Shown here: piece after piece, positions 11,446 through 23,137 of the stretch | Position numbering within the stretch: the stretch's first letter is position 1 | Layout: each line of letters begins with the position of its first letter | Source: Zingiber officinale | Taxonomy: Eukaryota > Streptophyta > Magnoliopsida > Zingiberales > Zingiberaceae | DNA: 64,000 nt | Reading direction: 5' to 3' | NCBI RefSeq assembly: GCF_018446385.1 | Contig: NC_055987.1 | Span: 31,750,202-31,814,201, forward strand | The notes under the pieces: generated by a model | Databases searched by the model: none | The model's input: only the letters and a program-made list of their open reading frames with translations | What the model was told of the DNA's origin: nothing | Position numbers and translations under genes: made by a program

Positions 11446-11640
11446 CGGTTTTTCGTTTTCTGTTCGTGGGTTTTGGCTTTATTTCGAGATTTTTGTTTTC
11501 AGTTTATGTACTTCTCGAGCAAAGGAATTTTTATACAAGTCGAGTTGTATCTCTGAGCTATAGGATTTACGGGTCATTCTTTGTTTTAATTATCTTGATT
11601 ATAAATGATTATTGAAAATTTTCATCTGATTTTATAGGCA

Positions 11641-12231
11641 ATGCCACGAGCCCGTGGTCGCGGTTGGGGCAGCAGCCGTGCCCGTAGTCGCAGTCATGGT
11701 TGCGACAGTGGTAGTGGTCGCGGTCGTGGTCGTGCATGTCAGCGTGCCACTACTACTGATCTTGGTTTGGATGAGGCTCCTATCTCCCCATCTGAGTTGA
11801 TACCGGGAGCTCAGGTTGGTCCCAGTATTGGAGTCGGTGGTCAGACTGAGGGACAACCTCATCTTGTTGCAGCTCAGGTAGCCGTACCAGCCATTCCTAC
11901 AGCATCGTTTATTATGGAAAAGGCCCGTATTCCTTTGCTTGCTAGTTCAGCAAAGGATCGTTTTACGCTGTTCCATGGAGGCACCGATCCTTGGGTGGCG
12001 CGTACATGGTTGGAGGATATTGAGGCCACTTTTGGATACATGTCCTGTTCAGACACAGAGAAGGTAGAGCTAGCCGCTTATCATTTTCGAGGGCAAGCAT
12101 CCACATGGTGGAAGATGCAAAAGACAGTCTTTGGGGATCAGATTATCTCTTGGCAGTCTTTTCGAGAGGCGTTCAAGAGACAGTATTTTCCTGCAGCATT
12201 TTGTGTTGCTAGTGGTGATCGAGCGTGCTAG
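11641..12231 (+). pseudogene. gypsy gag, N-terminal part, truncated by frameshift
   Basis: 196 aa. An Arg/Gly-rich start (residues 1-35), then a retrotransposon gag domain with the typical WLEDIEATFGYM, YHFRGQASTWWKM and FREAFKRQYFPAAF blocks (about residues 120-185). The frame ends at 12231, right after the conserved YFPAAF block. The next conserved gag block resumes at 12248 in another frame, so small indels at about 12205-12250 have broken gag. The product would form the particle shell. Confidence 0.85.
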
Positions 12232-12247
12232 ACTATAGTGCAGAATT

Positions 12248-14659
12248 TTGAGACTTGCTGAGTTTTGCCCACATATGGTTGCTCGGGACTCGGATCGTAT
12301 GTTTCACTTTACACAGGGACTGACAGCATATATTCGGATCAGGATGTCTGGATTTCCTGTTACTACTTATCGAGAGGCACTTGATCGAGCCATATTTATT
12401 GAGATGACTCAGCAGCAAGTCTCTCAAGAAAGAGAAGCCAGCCGACAGACCTCGCAGAGCTTACACTCTAGACAGCAGAGTCGAGGTCGTCGATCTCGTG
12501 GTCAGGATACGACTAGAGAATCTTCACGGTCACGAAAGGTGGCCAAAGTATCACAGGGATCTAGTCGCCCAGTTCCATCACAGCGGGGCCAGATATCGGT
12601 GAAGTGTTTTCAATGTGGTGCACCAAATCACCTGGCATCAGAATGTCCACTGGATAAGAGTATATGTTTTTATTGTAAACTGCCAGGACATATGCAGAAA
12701 GATTGCACTTTGAAGGCACAACATCAAGCAGGAGGATCACAGTCTCAGCAGGCTCGACCTACCTCACGACCTCCATAGTCTCGGCAGCAGAAAGGCCCGC
12801 AGAGATCCCAGCAGTCTCAGCCACGAAATCCTCCACCTACACAGTCTGCTCACCAGCCACAACTCTATCATTTGCAGTCCCAGGTGGAGAGTGAGTATCA
12901 CTCAGTACCTCCACTTCAGCAGTATCTGCCAGCTCCATCTCAGCAGTACTTGCCAGCTCCATCTCAGCAGTATTTGGTAGCTCCACCCCAGCAGTACTTG
13001 CTACCTCCACCCCAGCAGTATCAGCCACCATTATCTTATCAGCCTTCGACCCAGTCATACCAGCCTGCACAGGAGCAGAGTCAGCTCTCTTCTTCTATTC
13101 AGAGGGGTCAGCCATCGGGTCTTGAGCCGGGACACGTTTATGCTTTGACCCGTGAGGAGGCACAGCGAGCTGGAGGATCTGTTATCCAAGGTATTATTTC
13201 CGTTTATAGTATTCCTGCGGATATATTGATAGATACGGGTAGCTCGCATTCCTTTATTTCTCCTGAATTTGTATGCAAAATTGGGAGGATCCCAACTCTT
13301 CGACCTTCTGTATTAGCAATATTGACACCATCAGGTGGAGTATTGATGTCAGATCAGGAGATCAAGAGTTGTCCTTTAAATTTCGATAGTCATATCCTTA
13401 CAGTGGATCTCCAGGTGCTAGAGATGACTGAATTCGATATTATTTTGGGTATGGATTGGCTGTCAGAGCATCATGCCACTGTCGATTGTCGAGCCAAAGT
13501 GGTGACTTTTCAACCCTTAGATCAATCATCATGGGAATTTATTGGGATCAATGATCGAGGGGTATCTATTATCTCAGCTCTCCAGGCTCAGCAGTTGTTG
13601 GCTCGGGGATGCAAGGGGTATCTCTTGTCTTTAGTGAGTTCCAATGTTGATAGTTCTGTCCAGCTTTCTGATGTCCACATAATACGTGAATATCCCGACG
13701 TATTTCCTGAAGAACTTCCTGGTTTGCCACCTCAGCGACAGGTAGAGTTTGCCATTGAGTTGCTTCCTGGCACAGCTTCAATTTCGAAAGCTCCATATCG
13801 GATGGCACCAAGAGAATTGGAGGAACTAAAGATCCAACTTCAGGAGTTGCTAGACAAGGGTTTTATCCGTCCTAGTGTTTCTCCTTGGGGTGCTCCAGTG
13901 CTCTTTGTGAAGAAAAAAGATGGATCCTTGAGGCTCTGTATTGATTATAGGCAGTTAAACTCTGTAACTATCAAGAACAAGTATCCTCTACCTAGAATAG
14001 ATGATTTGTTTGATCAGCTTAAAGGTACCTGTGTGTACTCAAAAATTGATTTAAGATCAGGCTATCACCAGTTACGAGTTAGAGATACAGATATTCAGAA
14101 GACTGCCTTCCGTACTCGATATGGACATTATGAGTTTTTGGTAATGCCGTTTGGGCTTACCAATGCTCCTGCAGCATTTATGGATCTAATGAACCGGGTA
14201 TTCTTAGAATATTTAGACCGGTTTGTTATTGTCTTTATTGATGACATTCTGGTATATTCGCGATCAGAAGAGGAACACGAACAACATCTCAGAATAGTTC
14301 TAGAAACTTTACGGAAGGAACGCTTATATGCAAAGTTTAGTAAATGTGCTTTTTGGCTTACTTCTGTGGGATTTCTAGGGCATGTAATCTCTAGCAAAGG
14401 GATTTCAGTAGACCCCCAGAAGATTGAAGCAGTTGACCGATGGGAACAACCAAAGTCAGTGCAGGAAATTCGTAGTTTTCTCGGATTAGCTGGGTACTAT
14501 CGGAGATTTGTGGAAGGATTTTCTAGTATTGTTGCACCTTTGACTCGATTAACTAGAAAAGGAGTCAAGTTTACTTGGTCTGAGGCTTGTGAAGCAAGCT
14601 TCCAAGAGCTCAAGCAGATTGGTGAGTGCTCCAGTATTAGTTATTCCCTCTGGAGATGA
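12248..14659 (+). pseudogene. gypsy gag zinc knuckles, protease and reverse transcriptase
   Basis: A single frame interrupted by one TAG at 12776-12778. In order: gag C-terminus, two CCHC knuckles (CFQCGAPNHLASEC and CFYCKLPGHMQKDC, about 12607-12710), a Gln/Pro-rich linker with QQYL repeats (about 12905-13030), retropepsin with active site [12 protein letters not shown] (about 13225-13260), and RT with [17 protein letters not shown] and the catalytic FIDDILVY (about 14235-14260). The frame is lost at about 14615 by an indel, and RNase H continues in another frame. RT-domain features are those of Ty3/gypsy. Confidence 0.9.
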
Positions 14660-16634
14660 TGGATTCATTCTTTACACGGATGCATCTATTCAAGGATTAG
14701 GGGCAGTTTTGATGCAGTATGATAGAGTAGTAGCTTATGCTTCTCGTCAGCTAAAAGATCATGAGAAGAATTATCCCGTGCATGATTTAGAATTAGCAGC
14801 CATCATTTTTGCCCTTAAAATTTGGAGACATTATCTCTACGGTATTACCTTTGAGATATTCACCGATCACAAGAGTCTGAAATATCTTTTCACTCAGAAA
14901 GAGTTAAACCTTCGACAGAGAAGGTGGATGGAGTTTCTGAAAGACTATGACTGCACTATCAACTACCATCCTGGAAAAGCTAATGTAGTCGCAGATGCAT
15001 TGAGCAGGAAGTCTAGAGGAGTATTGGCAACTCACAGGGTGGCAGTTACAGATCTAGTTAGACAATTTTCAGAGTTAGATTTAACTGAAGTAGGGCAAAC
15101 ACAGCGTGGTATACTGGTCTCCTTGATCGCACAGTCCCCATTGGTGGAGCGGATTAAGGAAAGTCAAATGGAAGACCAGTATCTCAGATCTATAGCTAGT
15201 GAGTTGGAATTAGGCCCAAAGCCAGAATTCACACGTGATATGGATGGATCTCTTCGGTTCCGAAACAGATTATGTGTCCCAGAGGTACATCCTGTTAAGG
15301 AGGATCTTCTTCGAGAAGCCCACCGATCGAGATTTGCAGTTCATCCTGGTGGTACACGGATGTATCGAGACTTGAAGCGATCATATTGGTGGAAAGGTAT
15401 GAAAAGAGATATTGCAGACTTTGTAGCTCGGTGTCTAGTTTGCCAGCAAGTTAAGGCAGAACACCAGAGACCGGCCGGGTTACTTCAGAAGATTGTAGTG
15501 CCGGAATGGAAGTGGGAGCATGTCACTATGGATTTTGTCACGGGGTTACCAAGGACCCAGAGGAGACATGATTCAATCTGGGTGATTGTCGATCGGTTAA
15601 CTAAATCCTCACATTTCTTACCGATTCGTAAGACAGAATCTCTAGATCGTCTAGCAGAGTTATATTGCAGAGAGATTATTAAACTCCATGATATTCCCCT
15701 CAGTATTATTTCTGATAGAGATCCACGTTTTACTTCGAGATTCTGGCAAAGTTTCCAAAAGGCGTTGGGAACCGAGCTGCGCTTTAACACCGCTTTTCAT
15801 CCTCAGACTGATGGACAGTCAGAGCGCACTATCCAGACTCTAGAGGATCTGTTGCGTGCTTGTGTGCTAGATTTTGGGGGTAGTTGGGAGGACCACCTAC
15901 ATTTGGTAGAGTTTGCTTATAATAACAGTTACCACTCTGCTATTCAAATGGCACCGTTTGAGGCACTCTACGGCAGAGCATGTAGATCTCCTATCTTATG
16001 GGACGAGGTCGGTGAACGTCAACTCTTGGGCCCTCAGAGTGTTCAGCAGGATGCTGAACTAGTACGAACTATTAGACAAAGACTGTTGACTACTCAGAGT
16101 CGCCAAAAGAGTTACGCAGATAAAAGACGAAGAATGTTAGAATTCACAGTAGGTAATCACGTATTTCTTCGTGTTTCACCCATAAAAGGAGTTAAGAGAT
16201 TTGGGTTAAAAGGGAAGTTAGCACCCAGATTTATCGGACCTTTCCAGATTCTTGAGCGGATTGGTGCTGTTGCATATCGACTTGCGTTACCCCCAGCTTT
16301 AGCAGGAGTACATAATGTTTTTCATGTTTCTATGCTGCGGAAATATGTTCCGGATCCAACACATGTCTTGAAGGATCTTATAGTTCCCCTACAGTCTAAT
16401 GCGACATACGAAGAATTCCCTGTTCGTATTCTAGATCGCAAGGAACATCGGTTGAGGAACAAATGCCTTCGTCTCGTAAAGGTTGGGTGGCAACACCACT
16501 CTGATCAAGAAGCAACTTGGGAGCGTGAGGAGGATATGCGTATCGGATATCCTCATTTATTTACCTCAGGTATCAATGCGTCTCAATTACTTAAATTTGG
16601 GGACCAAATTTCTTTTAGTGGGGGAGAATGTTAA
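14616..16634 (+). CDS. gypsy RNase H, integrase and chromodomain-like C-terminus
   Basis: A long frame entered by the frameshift near 14615. RNase H has [16 protein letters not shown] and [10 protein letters not shown]. An HHCC zinc domain follows (H...H...[14 protein letters not shown]). The integrase core has the DDE residues in [16 protein letters not shown] and [36 protein letters not shown] block and a C-terminal [19 protein letters not shown] motif typical of Tekay/Del chromoviruses close the protein. The last cysteine and stop codon (TGT TAA, 16629-16634) are the first six bases of the 3' LTR. It would insert cDNA into the genome if expressed. Confidence 0.9.
   Translation, partial: RLVSAPVLVIPSGDDGFILYTDASIQGLGAVLMQYDRVVAYASRQLKDHEKNYPVHDLELAAIIFALKIWRHYLYGITFEIFTDHKSLKYLFTQKELNLRQRRWMEFLKDYDCTINYHPGKANVVADALSRKSRGVLATHRVAVTDLVRQFSELDLTEVGQTQRGILVSLIAQSPLVERIKESQMEDQYLRSIASELELGPKPEFTRDMDGSLRFRNRLCVPEVHPVKEDLLREAHRSRFAVHPGGTRMYRDLKRSYWWKGMKRDIADFVARCLVCQQVKAEHQRPAGLLQKIVVPEWKWEHVTMDFVTGLPRTQRRHDSIWVIVDRLTKSSHFLPIRKTESLDRLAELYCREIIKLHDIPLSIISDRDPRFTSRFWQSFQKALGTELRFNTAFHPQTDGQSERTIQTLEDLLRACVLDFGGSWEDHLHLVEFAYNNSYHSAIQMAPFEALYGRACRSPILWDEVGERQLLGPQSVQQDAELVRTIRQRLLTTQSRQKSYADKRRRMLEFTVGNHVFLRVSPIKGVKRFGLKGKLAPRFIGPFQILERIGAVAYRLALPPALAGVHNVFHVSMLRKYVPDPTHVLKDLIVPLQSNATYEEFPVRILDRKEHRLRNKCLRLVKVGWQHHSDQEATWEREEDMRIGYPHLFTSGINASQLLKFGDQISFSGGEC
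16616..16628 (+). other. Polypurine tract
   Basis: AGTGGGGGAGAA-type run directly before the 3' LTR; primes plus-strand DNA synthesis. Confidence 0.85.
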
Positions 16635-18910
16635 GTGTGGAAAAAAAAAAAAAAAAAAAAACCATGCCACTCACCCACGTGCACATGCCCTCCCCCACAC
16701 CCCCTTTTTCCTTTTCCCTTTTCTTTTCCCCACCGATGCCTCAAAACCCTTCTCTTCTTCTCCTTTCCCTTCTCTAGCGACGACGAATTGCGGATTTCTT
16801 CCTCATTCTTCTTCTCCAAGCTTGCAACCCCCTTCTCTTTTGTTTTTCTCTTCTCCAACGACCACAAGCAACAAGTCTCTTCTTCCTTGTTGCTGTCCTG
16901 CTTCTCGGCAACATCGTCGGAGCTCCTCGGAGTGTGCCGGAGCTCGCCGGACCACTAGGAAAGGAGGGAAAACAAAGCCCTAGTTGCTCTCTCCTTTTCC
17001 CCTCCAACAGCAGCACCTTGCTGCCTTTTGTCTTCTCCAACAGCAACCCTAGCTGCTGCCCTATTCTTGGCAGTACCGTCGGAGTTCGCCGGAGCTCGCC
17101 GGAGCTAGCTGAGGTGGCCAACGACAAAGGGAAAGCAACCCTAGTTGCTGTCCTCATTTCCAGCAGCCACACAAAACTCTTAGAAGGTATATTTTAGGTT
17201 GTTTTGGGTTAAATTGATGTGTAGTTAGAAGGGTTATCTAGATTAGAACCGATGTTGTGTTTAGGAATGCGAAGTGGTACGAGGTATCGAGATCAAAATA
17301 ATTCACTGATTTTGAATCAGAGATAATGTGTAGTTATGTTTGATATTGTGTTTGTAGATCCGAGCTCGAGTAGAGCACGGTGACCTGCCGATACTCGCGG
17401 ATTTTGCTGTACATAAGGTGGATATATCTACTCTTGTCTATTTCCTTGTGCATGAAAAAAATATATAAATTGGAATATGTATATGTTGTATTATTGTTTT
17501 CAAAATGGGGATTAAACTGATATTAGAAATAGCGAAATGGGTTAAAATATTAAAATTATTGGAGGGTAAATAATTGATATTATTTCTTGTTCATATGTGG
17601 GTTCATATTGGGATTGATATGGGGAGGGTTGTTTTTAAAATTAAAGAAATATTCAAAATTTATCTTCTGTTGATACCTTGTCTCTTTTGACTTGCTTGAC
17701 CTTTCATACTTCATGCTTTTAATACTCTATCTGTTGATACTTGTAACTTTTTATCTGTGGACCCTATAATGATAAACTAATAGATTTGATACGAAAATAT
17801 TACCTTGATTGACCAATTAATATGAAAAGAGAATAATCATGATAAATGGATGAATATAATCATAACGGTGAATTAATAAAGATAATAAATGAAGAATTAA
17901 AAAGTGAAGACCATGAGCCTAGCTTTATACCAGAGCTCTATATTAGAGTACTGGACCGCCCACATGTTATTGTGGTAGCGCGGCGGCCGCGGTCCAGAGT
18001 ACCTGACCGTACACCCGAGGCGTGTTGGCGTGATGTAGCCCTCGGTCAGTGTTTATTATGTCTTCCACCGGTGAGGGCTGATAGCCCGTACGTCAGATGA
18101 CGTATGCGACAGTTTTATACTCTTAGGAGGCTTTTAGCCTATCCATATGATATTTCACTCTGATGATATTGGCTCCAGTGATTCACTTTTTAGTTGATTT
18201 ATCAGATTCAGACTATTGATATACATGTTGATCTTACCATGATAACTTATAGTTGAGTGATTAAATAATAAGATTGAAAAATTGATTTTATTAATGATGA
18301 CAAGTGATGATAAGGTGAAGATCCCAAACTCTATCTAAAAATTTTACCTGATTATAGATAATGAGAAGATGATTATACATATATATGTATAAAGGTAGAA
18401 CTTTAAGAATAATCCTAAAGTTGTAACAAAAGATGATGATTTATTCTACTTCCTTGACTTCTTCAATAAGATTAAATTCATGCACATCTTTCTTGAGTAT
18501 CCACTTAGCCATTTGGCTAATTTGCTACATTCCTTGGTCTCCAGTTTTGCAGACACAGGGATCCTTTTGATATTACTGTTGATTTTGGACTTTCATAGAG
18601 TTGCTCAGAGATCTCGACGTGCTGATTTTCTGGTTTGTTTTACTTTTGTTTCGCTGTATTTACATTTTGCACTTTTGTTACAGATGTCGTTTATCTGTAT
18701 AGTAATTGTAGTCTATGGATAGATATATATAATTGATACATTTCGTGGTTATGTTGTTTCTATTTTATGTATGTTCCAGCCGTGTGGGCTGATGAATATG
18801 TTGTTTATGTTTATATATTGTGATGTATGTATGTATGCTTCATATTGTCACCGGTACAGGGGAGATGCTGTCGGATTTTTATCTGGCAGGGACTCCTCTG
18901 GGGCGTGACA
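16629..18910 (+). repeat. 3' LTR of the gypsy element
   Basis: 2282 bp, nearly identical to 9150-11425. Differences include 21 rather than 24 A residues near the start, one GGAGCTCGCC unit fewer, and an 18-19 bp segment at about 18122-18140 (TTAGGAGGCTTTTAGCC) missing from the 5' copy. Confidence 0.95.
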
Positions 18911-18915
18911 AGAGC

Positions 18916-19345
18916 AGTTTCGACAATTTCCTCGTTTTCTACTTCTGATAATTACTCGGAGTTCATCGAAGAGTTAAATTCGGCTACTTTTGGTTCTTCA
19001 TAAAGCTTTAAGAACTTTCTCAAAGTTCTTTTGTATTCTTGTAATTGCCGATTCTGTCGACATCCTGAGCAGGTAGTACGCTTAGAAGGTAGAATTCAGC
19101 CTTACCGTTATCCATGAAGTCGTTGCGCTGCTTTTCAATTCATCGATGCTTCTCAAGTTATTTTCTTTCTTTGCTTTTGGGCATATCAAAACCATACTTA
19201 ATTGTCAGTGAAATATCAAAATCAGTTTTAAAATATACCTCCATCCGACATTTTCAAAAGTGAACTCCCATTAAATACTGGTGGGTAGATGCTCGGTCCG
19301 ACCATCTTGTGTGCTTCGTTCGACGATTAGTCCTCCTGAAGCGTT
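18916..19345 (-). pseudogene. Ty1/copia gag fragment, N-terminal part
   Basis: Minus-strand continuation of the gag relic at 8751-9149 on the other side of the gypsy insertion. A recognisable stretch around 19050-19130 reads like a copia gag N-terminus (short motif GNYKNTKEL) and is followed by frameshifts and stops. It lies between the 5' LTR and the gypsy insertion, as gag should. Confidence 0.5.
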
Positions 19346-19360
19346 CTGACTCTGATACTA
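19346..19360 (-). other. Primer-binding site of the non-autonomous copia element
   Basis: On the minus strand TAGTATCAGAGTC, two bases from the LTR end; one mismatch to the usual TGGTATCAGAG initiator-Met site. Confidence 0.75.
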
Positions 19361-19362
19361 CT

Positions 19363-20342
19363 TGTTAGGACTTTTGGTAGCCAACTAGAGAGAGGGGGGG
19401 TGAATAGCCCTTGCACAAATCAAGACAAAAAGACCTTTCTCGAACTTATAACTTAATTAAAACACTTGCATAAACATAGAAAGACATAATGAATCAGAAA
19501 GTCGAGGCTCAGCGGATTTACTTGGTTACAACCGGGGAGGTTGTTAATCAAAGACAGATGAAAAAGCGCATTAAAAATCTCTTCTGGGCAAAGAAGCCTC
19601 TTACAACAATGAACGCATAGAATCAGAAAGTTAAACTTAGACAAACTCAAGCAGTTGTTACTCTATTTTTCTTGTTGTTTTTAGCTTCTGGGAGTAGGGT
19701 TGTTTATATAGCCCTGCTCAGGGTGCTTGGAAGGGTTCTAGGTGTCTGGAATGGGATAAAACTTTATCTCTGACGCAACATTCAAATGCCACGTCGAATT
19801 AGCTAAGAATTGGGTTTTGGGCGCCAAGAGTTCGAACGCCTAGGACTGATCCGGGCGCCCAGGACTGATCCGGGCGCCCCAGACTGGTCCGGGCGCCCCG
19901 TACTGGTCCGGGCGCCCTAACTAGGTCCGGGCACCCCGGGGCCAAAAATTAGCTTTAGCTGATTTTTGGTCCCGGTCTCCTGCTCTGGTTCCGCTTGCAT
20001 TAGTCTGAGTCTTTTGCTCTAGCTCCGCTTGCTTAGGTGATTTCTACCATCTGTAATATGGCTCACCCAAACCCAACTTTCGGCCTTCTTCCTTTCCGAC
20101 TTCTCGTCCCTCAGAAATACCTCACACTCCTTTCTCGTCTGCCGGTGTACTCTTCCATATCTCCTCATCTCTCAGATGCACCGAGCCCGTCGGCTCTCTT
20201 CCGTGCTGTCCTTCTCGTTAGCTGTGTCTTTCGCTCGACTTCCTGTGCTCCTAAGTTCCTGCACATTTAGATACAGGTTTAAATACAACAGGACCTAACT
20301 TAACTTGTTTGATCATATCAAAACTACCTTGGGGTACCAACA
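19363..20342 (-). repeat. 5' LTR of the non-autonomous copia element
   Basis: 980 bp with ends TGTTAGGAC and CCAACA. In minus-strand order it has a U3 start, tandem CCGGGCGCCC(A/C)GG near-palindromes (about 19940-19840), a TATA box (TATATAAAC, about 19702-19710) and the C-rich CTATTCACCCCC block near 19390. It differs from the left LTR by many substitutions and indels, so the insertion is old. Confidence 0.85.
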
Positions 20343-20422
20343 CATAGTGTTGATTTTTAAGTTTCTTTTGAATTTAGATGTAAGTGCATTTGGTTTTAAG
20401 CATTGTCAGTATATGTTTCTGC
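20343..20422 (-). mobile_element. Pararetrovirus flank right of the copia insertion
   Basis: About 60 bp resemble 1310-1365, which follow the zinc-knuckle segment's 5' side in the first viral fragment. This shows that the copia element split a second viral copy. Confidence 0.45.
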
Positions 20423-20763
20423 CTCTCTTAATCAAAAGTTCTCAATCTTATTTGGAGTATACCTTTGTAGAAACATAACTAGGTAAGAGAGAAGACAGAA
20501 TATAGTTTGTAACTATGTAAAACTTGTGCTGGCTAAGTCAGACACTCAGTAGAAAGCTATTATAAGACTTGAAGAAAGCCAGGGTAAGACGCTACAAAAC
20601 TACTAAACCATTATAGAGGCTCTCTACAAGGTGAGACTCACTAGTGAGATTACCATAACAGAAAACAACATTCTTAAGGTTTAGAATTTCCTTCTACACA
20701 AATTGCACAACCGAAACCTCGAAATTGAAGCCCAACTAAAGTGAAGCCCAATTTGTTTATCCT
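20423..20763. repeat. Direct repeat, copy 1 (about 340 bp)
   Basis: From TTCTGCCTCTCTTAATCAAA to GAAGCCCAA, about 85% identical by eye to 21046-21388. The copies start 623 bp apart and enclose a TATA-containing segment. This could be the repeat pair of a short retroelement, or the redundant ends of a viral copy. No protein frame. Confidence 0.7.
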
Positions 20764-20798
20764 TCACATCTCCCCTTCTAGAGCCTTCTTCTCTTCTC

Positions 20799-20806
20799 TA
20801 TATAAG
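20799..20806 (+). promoter_or_regulatory. TATA box between the direct repeats
   Basis: CTATATAAGA, followed about 75 bp downstream by a CT-rich leader (CTCTCTTTCTCTCTCTC). It resembles the promoter of an LTR or pararetrovirus; transcription would run into copy 2 of the repeat. Confidence 0.45.
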
Positions 20807-21045
20807 ACGACTCCCTCTGCTCATTCCAGAGCATCAAGGAATTGAGCAACAGTAAGCATGTTCAGAGAAGCACGACTCCTCTCTTTCTCTCTCTCTCTCT
20901 CCTTGCTCAAGTTTGTAATACCCTATACTTAGACAGTAATTAAGCTTGTATTGTATTGTACTATTGTGCTTTGTTTATCCTATATTGTTGTAAGTAAGTG
21001 TGTTATGGTTGAATAAGAACTTAACTCTAAACCTTAGGATATTGT

Positions 21046-21388
21046 TTTCTGCCTCTCTTAATCAAAAGTCTTCCGTCCTTTTTGGAGTATATCTTTGTAG
21101 GAAAATAACTAGTTAAGAGAGAAGATGTAATTGTAGTTTGTAGCTCTGTAAAACCTGTCCTGGCTAAGTCAGGCAATCAACAAAAAGTTATTATAAGACT
21201 TGAAGAAAATCAGGGTAAGACACTACAAAATTATTAAACCATTCTAGAGACTCTCTACTAGGTGAGACTCACTGGTGAAATTACTAGAACAAAAAATAAT
21301 AGTCTTAAGGTTTAGAGTTTCCTTCTGCACAAACTGCACAACCGAAACCCCGAAATCGAAGCCCAATTAAATTGAAGCCCTCGAAATT
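21046..21388. repeat. Direct repeat, copy 2
   Basis: Second copy of the repeat at 20423-20763, with scattered substitutions and small indels. Confidence 0.7.
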
Positions 21389-22051
21389 GGAGGGAGGTTC
21401 ATAAAAGTACACAGGCCATAGGTGCATGGCGGGGTAAATCTCAGGTCATCAATTCCTGAAAATCGACCCCTGACCGTTACGTCAGAGATATCATACGTCC
21501 ACCGTCTGTGCTATACCCTGAGGGCTCAAATTGGAACACTAAAGACTAAAGTGAGTTTGGCATGGACGCGAAGAGCATTTATCCCCAAATCCATCAATAT
21601 CTTTTGTTTCTCAGTTCAATATACACTTCCTACTTCTCTACGATGACGATTAGTAAAACCCAACTCACGAGCATGAGCAGACACAGGAACACACATAAAA
21701 CTTTGACCAACCTCCGTCCTATGGAAATTTCTAATGAAAATTGTGAAGAAAGTTGATGCAGTTGATTACGTTAATTTACACTTTGGACCGGAAAGCTTTT
21801 ATTATTTTAGCCGTTGTTAGCAACAGAAGTTTATTTGAGCAGGGGCAGTGGGTACACTATTTAAAGGTTAAACAAGATTCGAACAATTATCTGAATTAAT
21901 AGATATTTTTTTAAAAAAAAATAATTTTTTAAATTAATTGAACCGAACTATTAAATTTGATTAATTAGTTTAATCCTTTCGTTTACTCATCCCTAAGGGT
22001 ATCATAATAAGAAATATTTGGAATAGATATTTTCTCAAATATTTTTGAGTT
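21389..22051. other. Intergenic, nothing recognised
   Basis: Moderate-GC start, then AT-rich. Short open frames on both strands match nothing I know. The last 10 bases are the target site of the next MITE. Confidence 0.4.
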
Positions 22052-22059
22052 CAAATATC

Positions 22060-22730
22060 TAGGGCGGTAAACAAGCCGAGCCGAGCCGAGCCGAGCTTTG
22101 GGGTGTTCAAGCTTGTTTGATAAGATAACCGAGCCGAGCCGAGCCGAGCCGAGCTTAAAATGAACCAAGCTTTTGAAATGAGTGTTCAAGCTTGGCTTGG
22201 TTTATTTTTTATGAGCTTGAGCTTGTTTTAAGCTTGGCTTGAGCTTGGTTCGTTTAGATGTTATCAAGCTCTCAATTCGAACTTGGCTTGAGCTTGGTTC
22301 GAGCTTGGCTTGAGCTTGGTTTGAGCTTGGTTCGAGATTGGCTTGAGTTTGGTTTGAGCTTGGTTCGTTTATATGTTATCAAGCTCTCAATTCAAGCTTG
22401 TTGATTGTTTGAAACTTTTAATTGTTTGATTGGTTATTAAGATTGATAATTTAAATTTATTTATTTTATTTTATTGTTTATTTAGCATATTGAAAAGAAT
22501 TTTATTAATAATATTGTTCGTGAACATTGTTCACGAACATTGTTCACGAACGTTGTTCATGAACGTTAACGAGCTGAACACATATGTGTTCAAGCTTGTT
22601 TGTTTAGCTTAATGAGTTGTTCAACCTTGTTTGTTTAATTAATCTAATGTATATTGAACGAACATAAACAAGCTCTTACCAAGCCGAACACCAAGCTTGT
22701 TCACGAACGCTTGGTTCATTTACAGCCCTA
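22060..22730. mobile_element. hAT-type MITE, 671 bp
   Basis: Ends TAGGGCGGTAAAC and GTTCATTTACAGCCCTA form terminal inverted repeats, with a perfect 8-bp target-site duplication CAAATATC (22052-22059, 22731-22738). The left side has GAGCC pentamer runs. The centre has GAGCTTGGTTC/GAGCTTGGCTT repeats and a GTTCACGAACATT repeat. There is no transposase. A relative lies at 50645-51145. Confidence 0.85.
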
Positions 22731-22738
22731 CAAATATC

Positions 22739-23101
22739 CTCAATTGGAAGGGTAGAAGAGATTTGAAATAATCATGTATAAAGTTATATTTGATGATTTC
22801 TCTCTTTATTTTTTTAAATTAAAAAAATATATTTAAGGATAGAATTTAAAATATTTAATAATGAGATATTTAATAGATTTTAGAATATTTAATAGTGAGA
22901 TATTTAATAGATGGATTGATAAATATTTAATTTATAAGATAATTGATTATAAAATTTAAAATATTTAAGTAATGAGATATTTGATTGATGATGTAGTGAT
23001 TTTTTTTTTTAAATCCGTTTGGTTGATTGATATTTCCGAAGAGATTCTAGAAGATATCTTTTCTAAATTGTAATATATTTCTTTCGTGATCTTGTTTTTA
23101 A

Positions 23102-23137
<36 letters not shown>

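Larger units (their letters stand above)
9150..18910 (+). mobile_element. Ty3/gypsy chromovirus (Tekay/Del type), 9761 bp, young
   Basis: Full-length structure: LTR 9150-11425, primer-binding site for initiator tRNA-Met, gag-protease-RT-RNase H-integrase-chromodomain-like order, polypurine tract, LTR 16629-18910. Ends are TGTTAAGTG and GGCGTGACA, with a perfect 5-bp duplication AGAGC (9145-9149, 18911-18915). The LTRs differ by roughly ten substitutions, mostly transitions, and a few indels over about 2.28 kb, so insertion was recent. At least two frameshifts and one nonsense codon break the polyprotein, so this copy is probably not autonomous. Confidence 0.95.
5156..20342 (-). mobile_element. 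Non-autonomous Ty1/copia element with nested insertions
   Basis: Its own parts are a 3' LTR (5156-7983, with a solo LTR inside), an internal region of only about 1.6 kb (7984-9149 plus 18916-19362) holding gag remnants but no protease, integrase or reverse transcriptase, an initiator-Met primer-binding site, and a 5' LTR (19363-20342). The termini are TGTTAGGAC and ACCAACA. The flanking 5-mers TATAG (5151-5155) and CATAG (20343-20347) differ at one base, consistent with an old target-site duplication. It inserted into pararetrovirus sequence: the flank at 20343-20400 resembles 1310-1365. Without pol it must have been mobilised in trans or be a deletion product. Confidence 0.85.
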
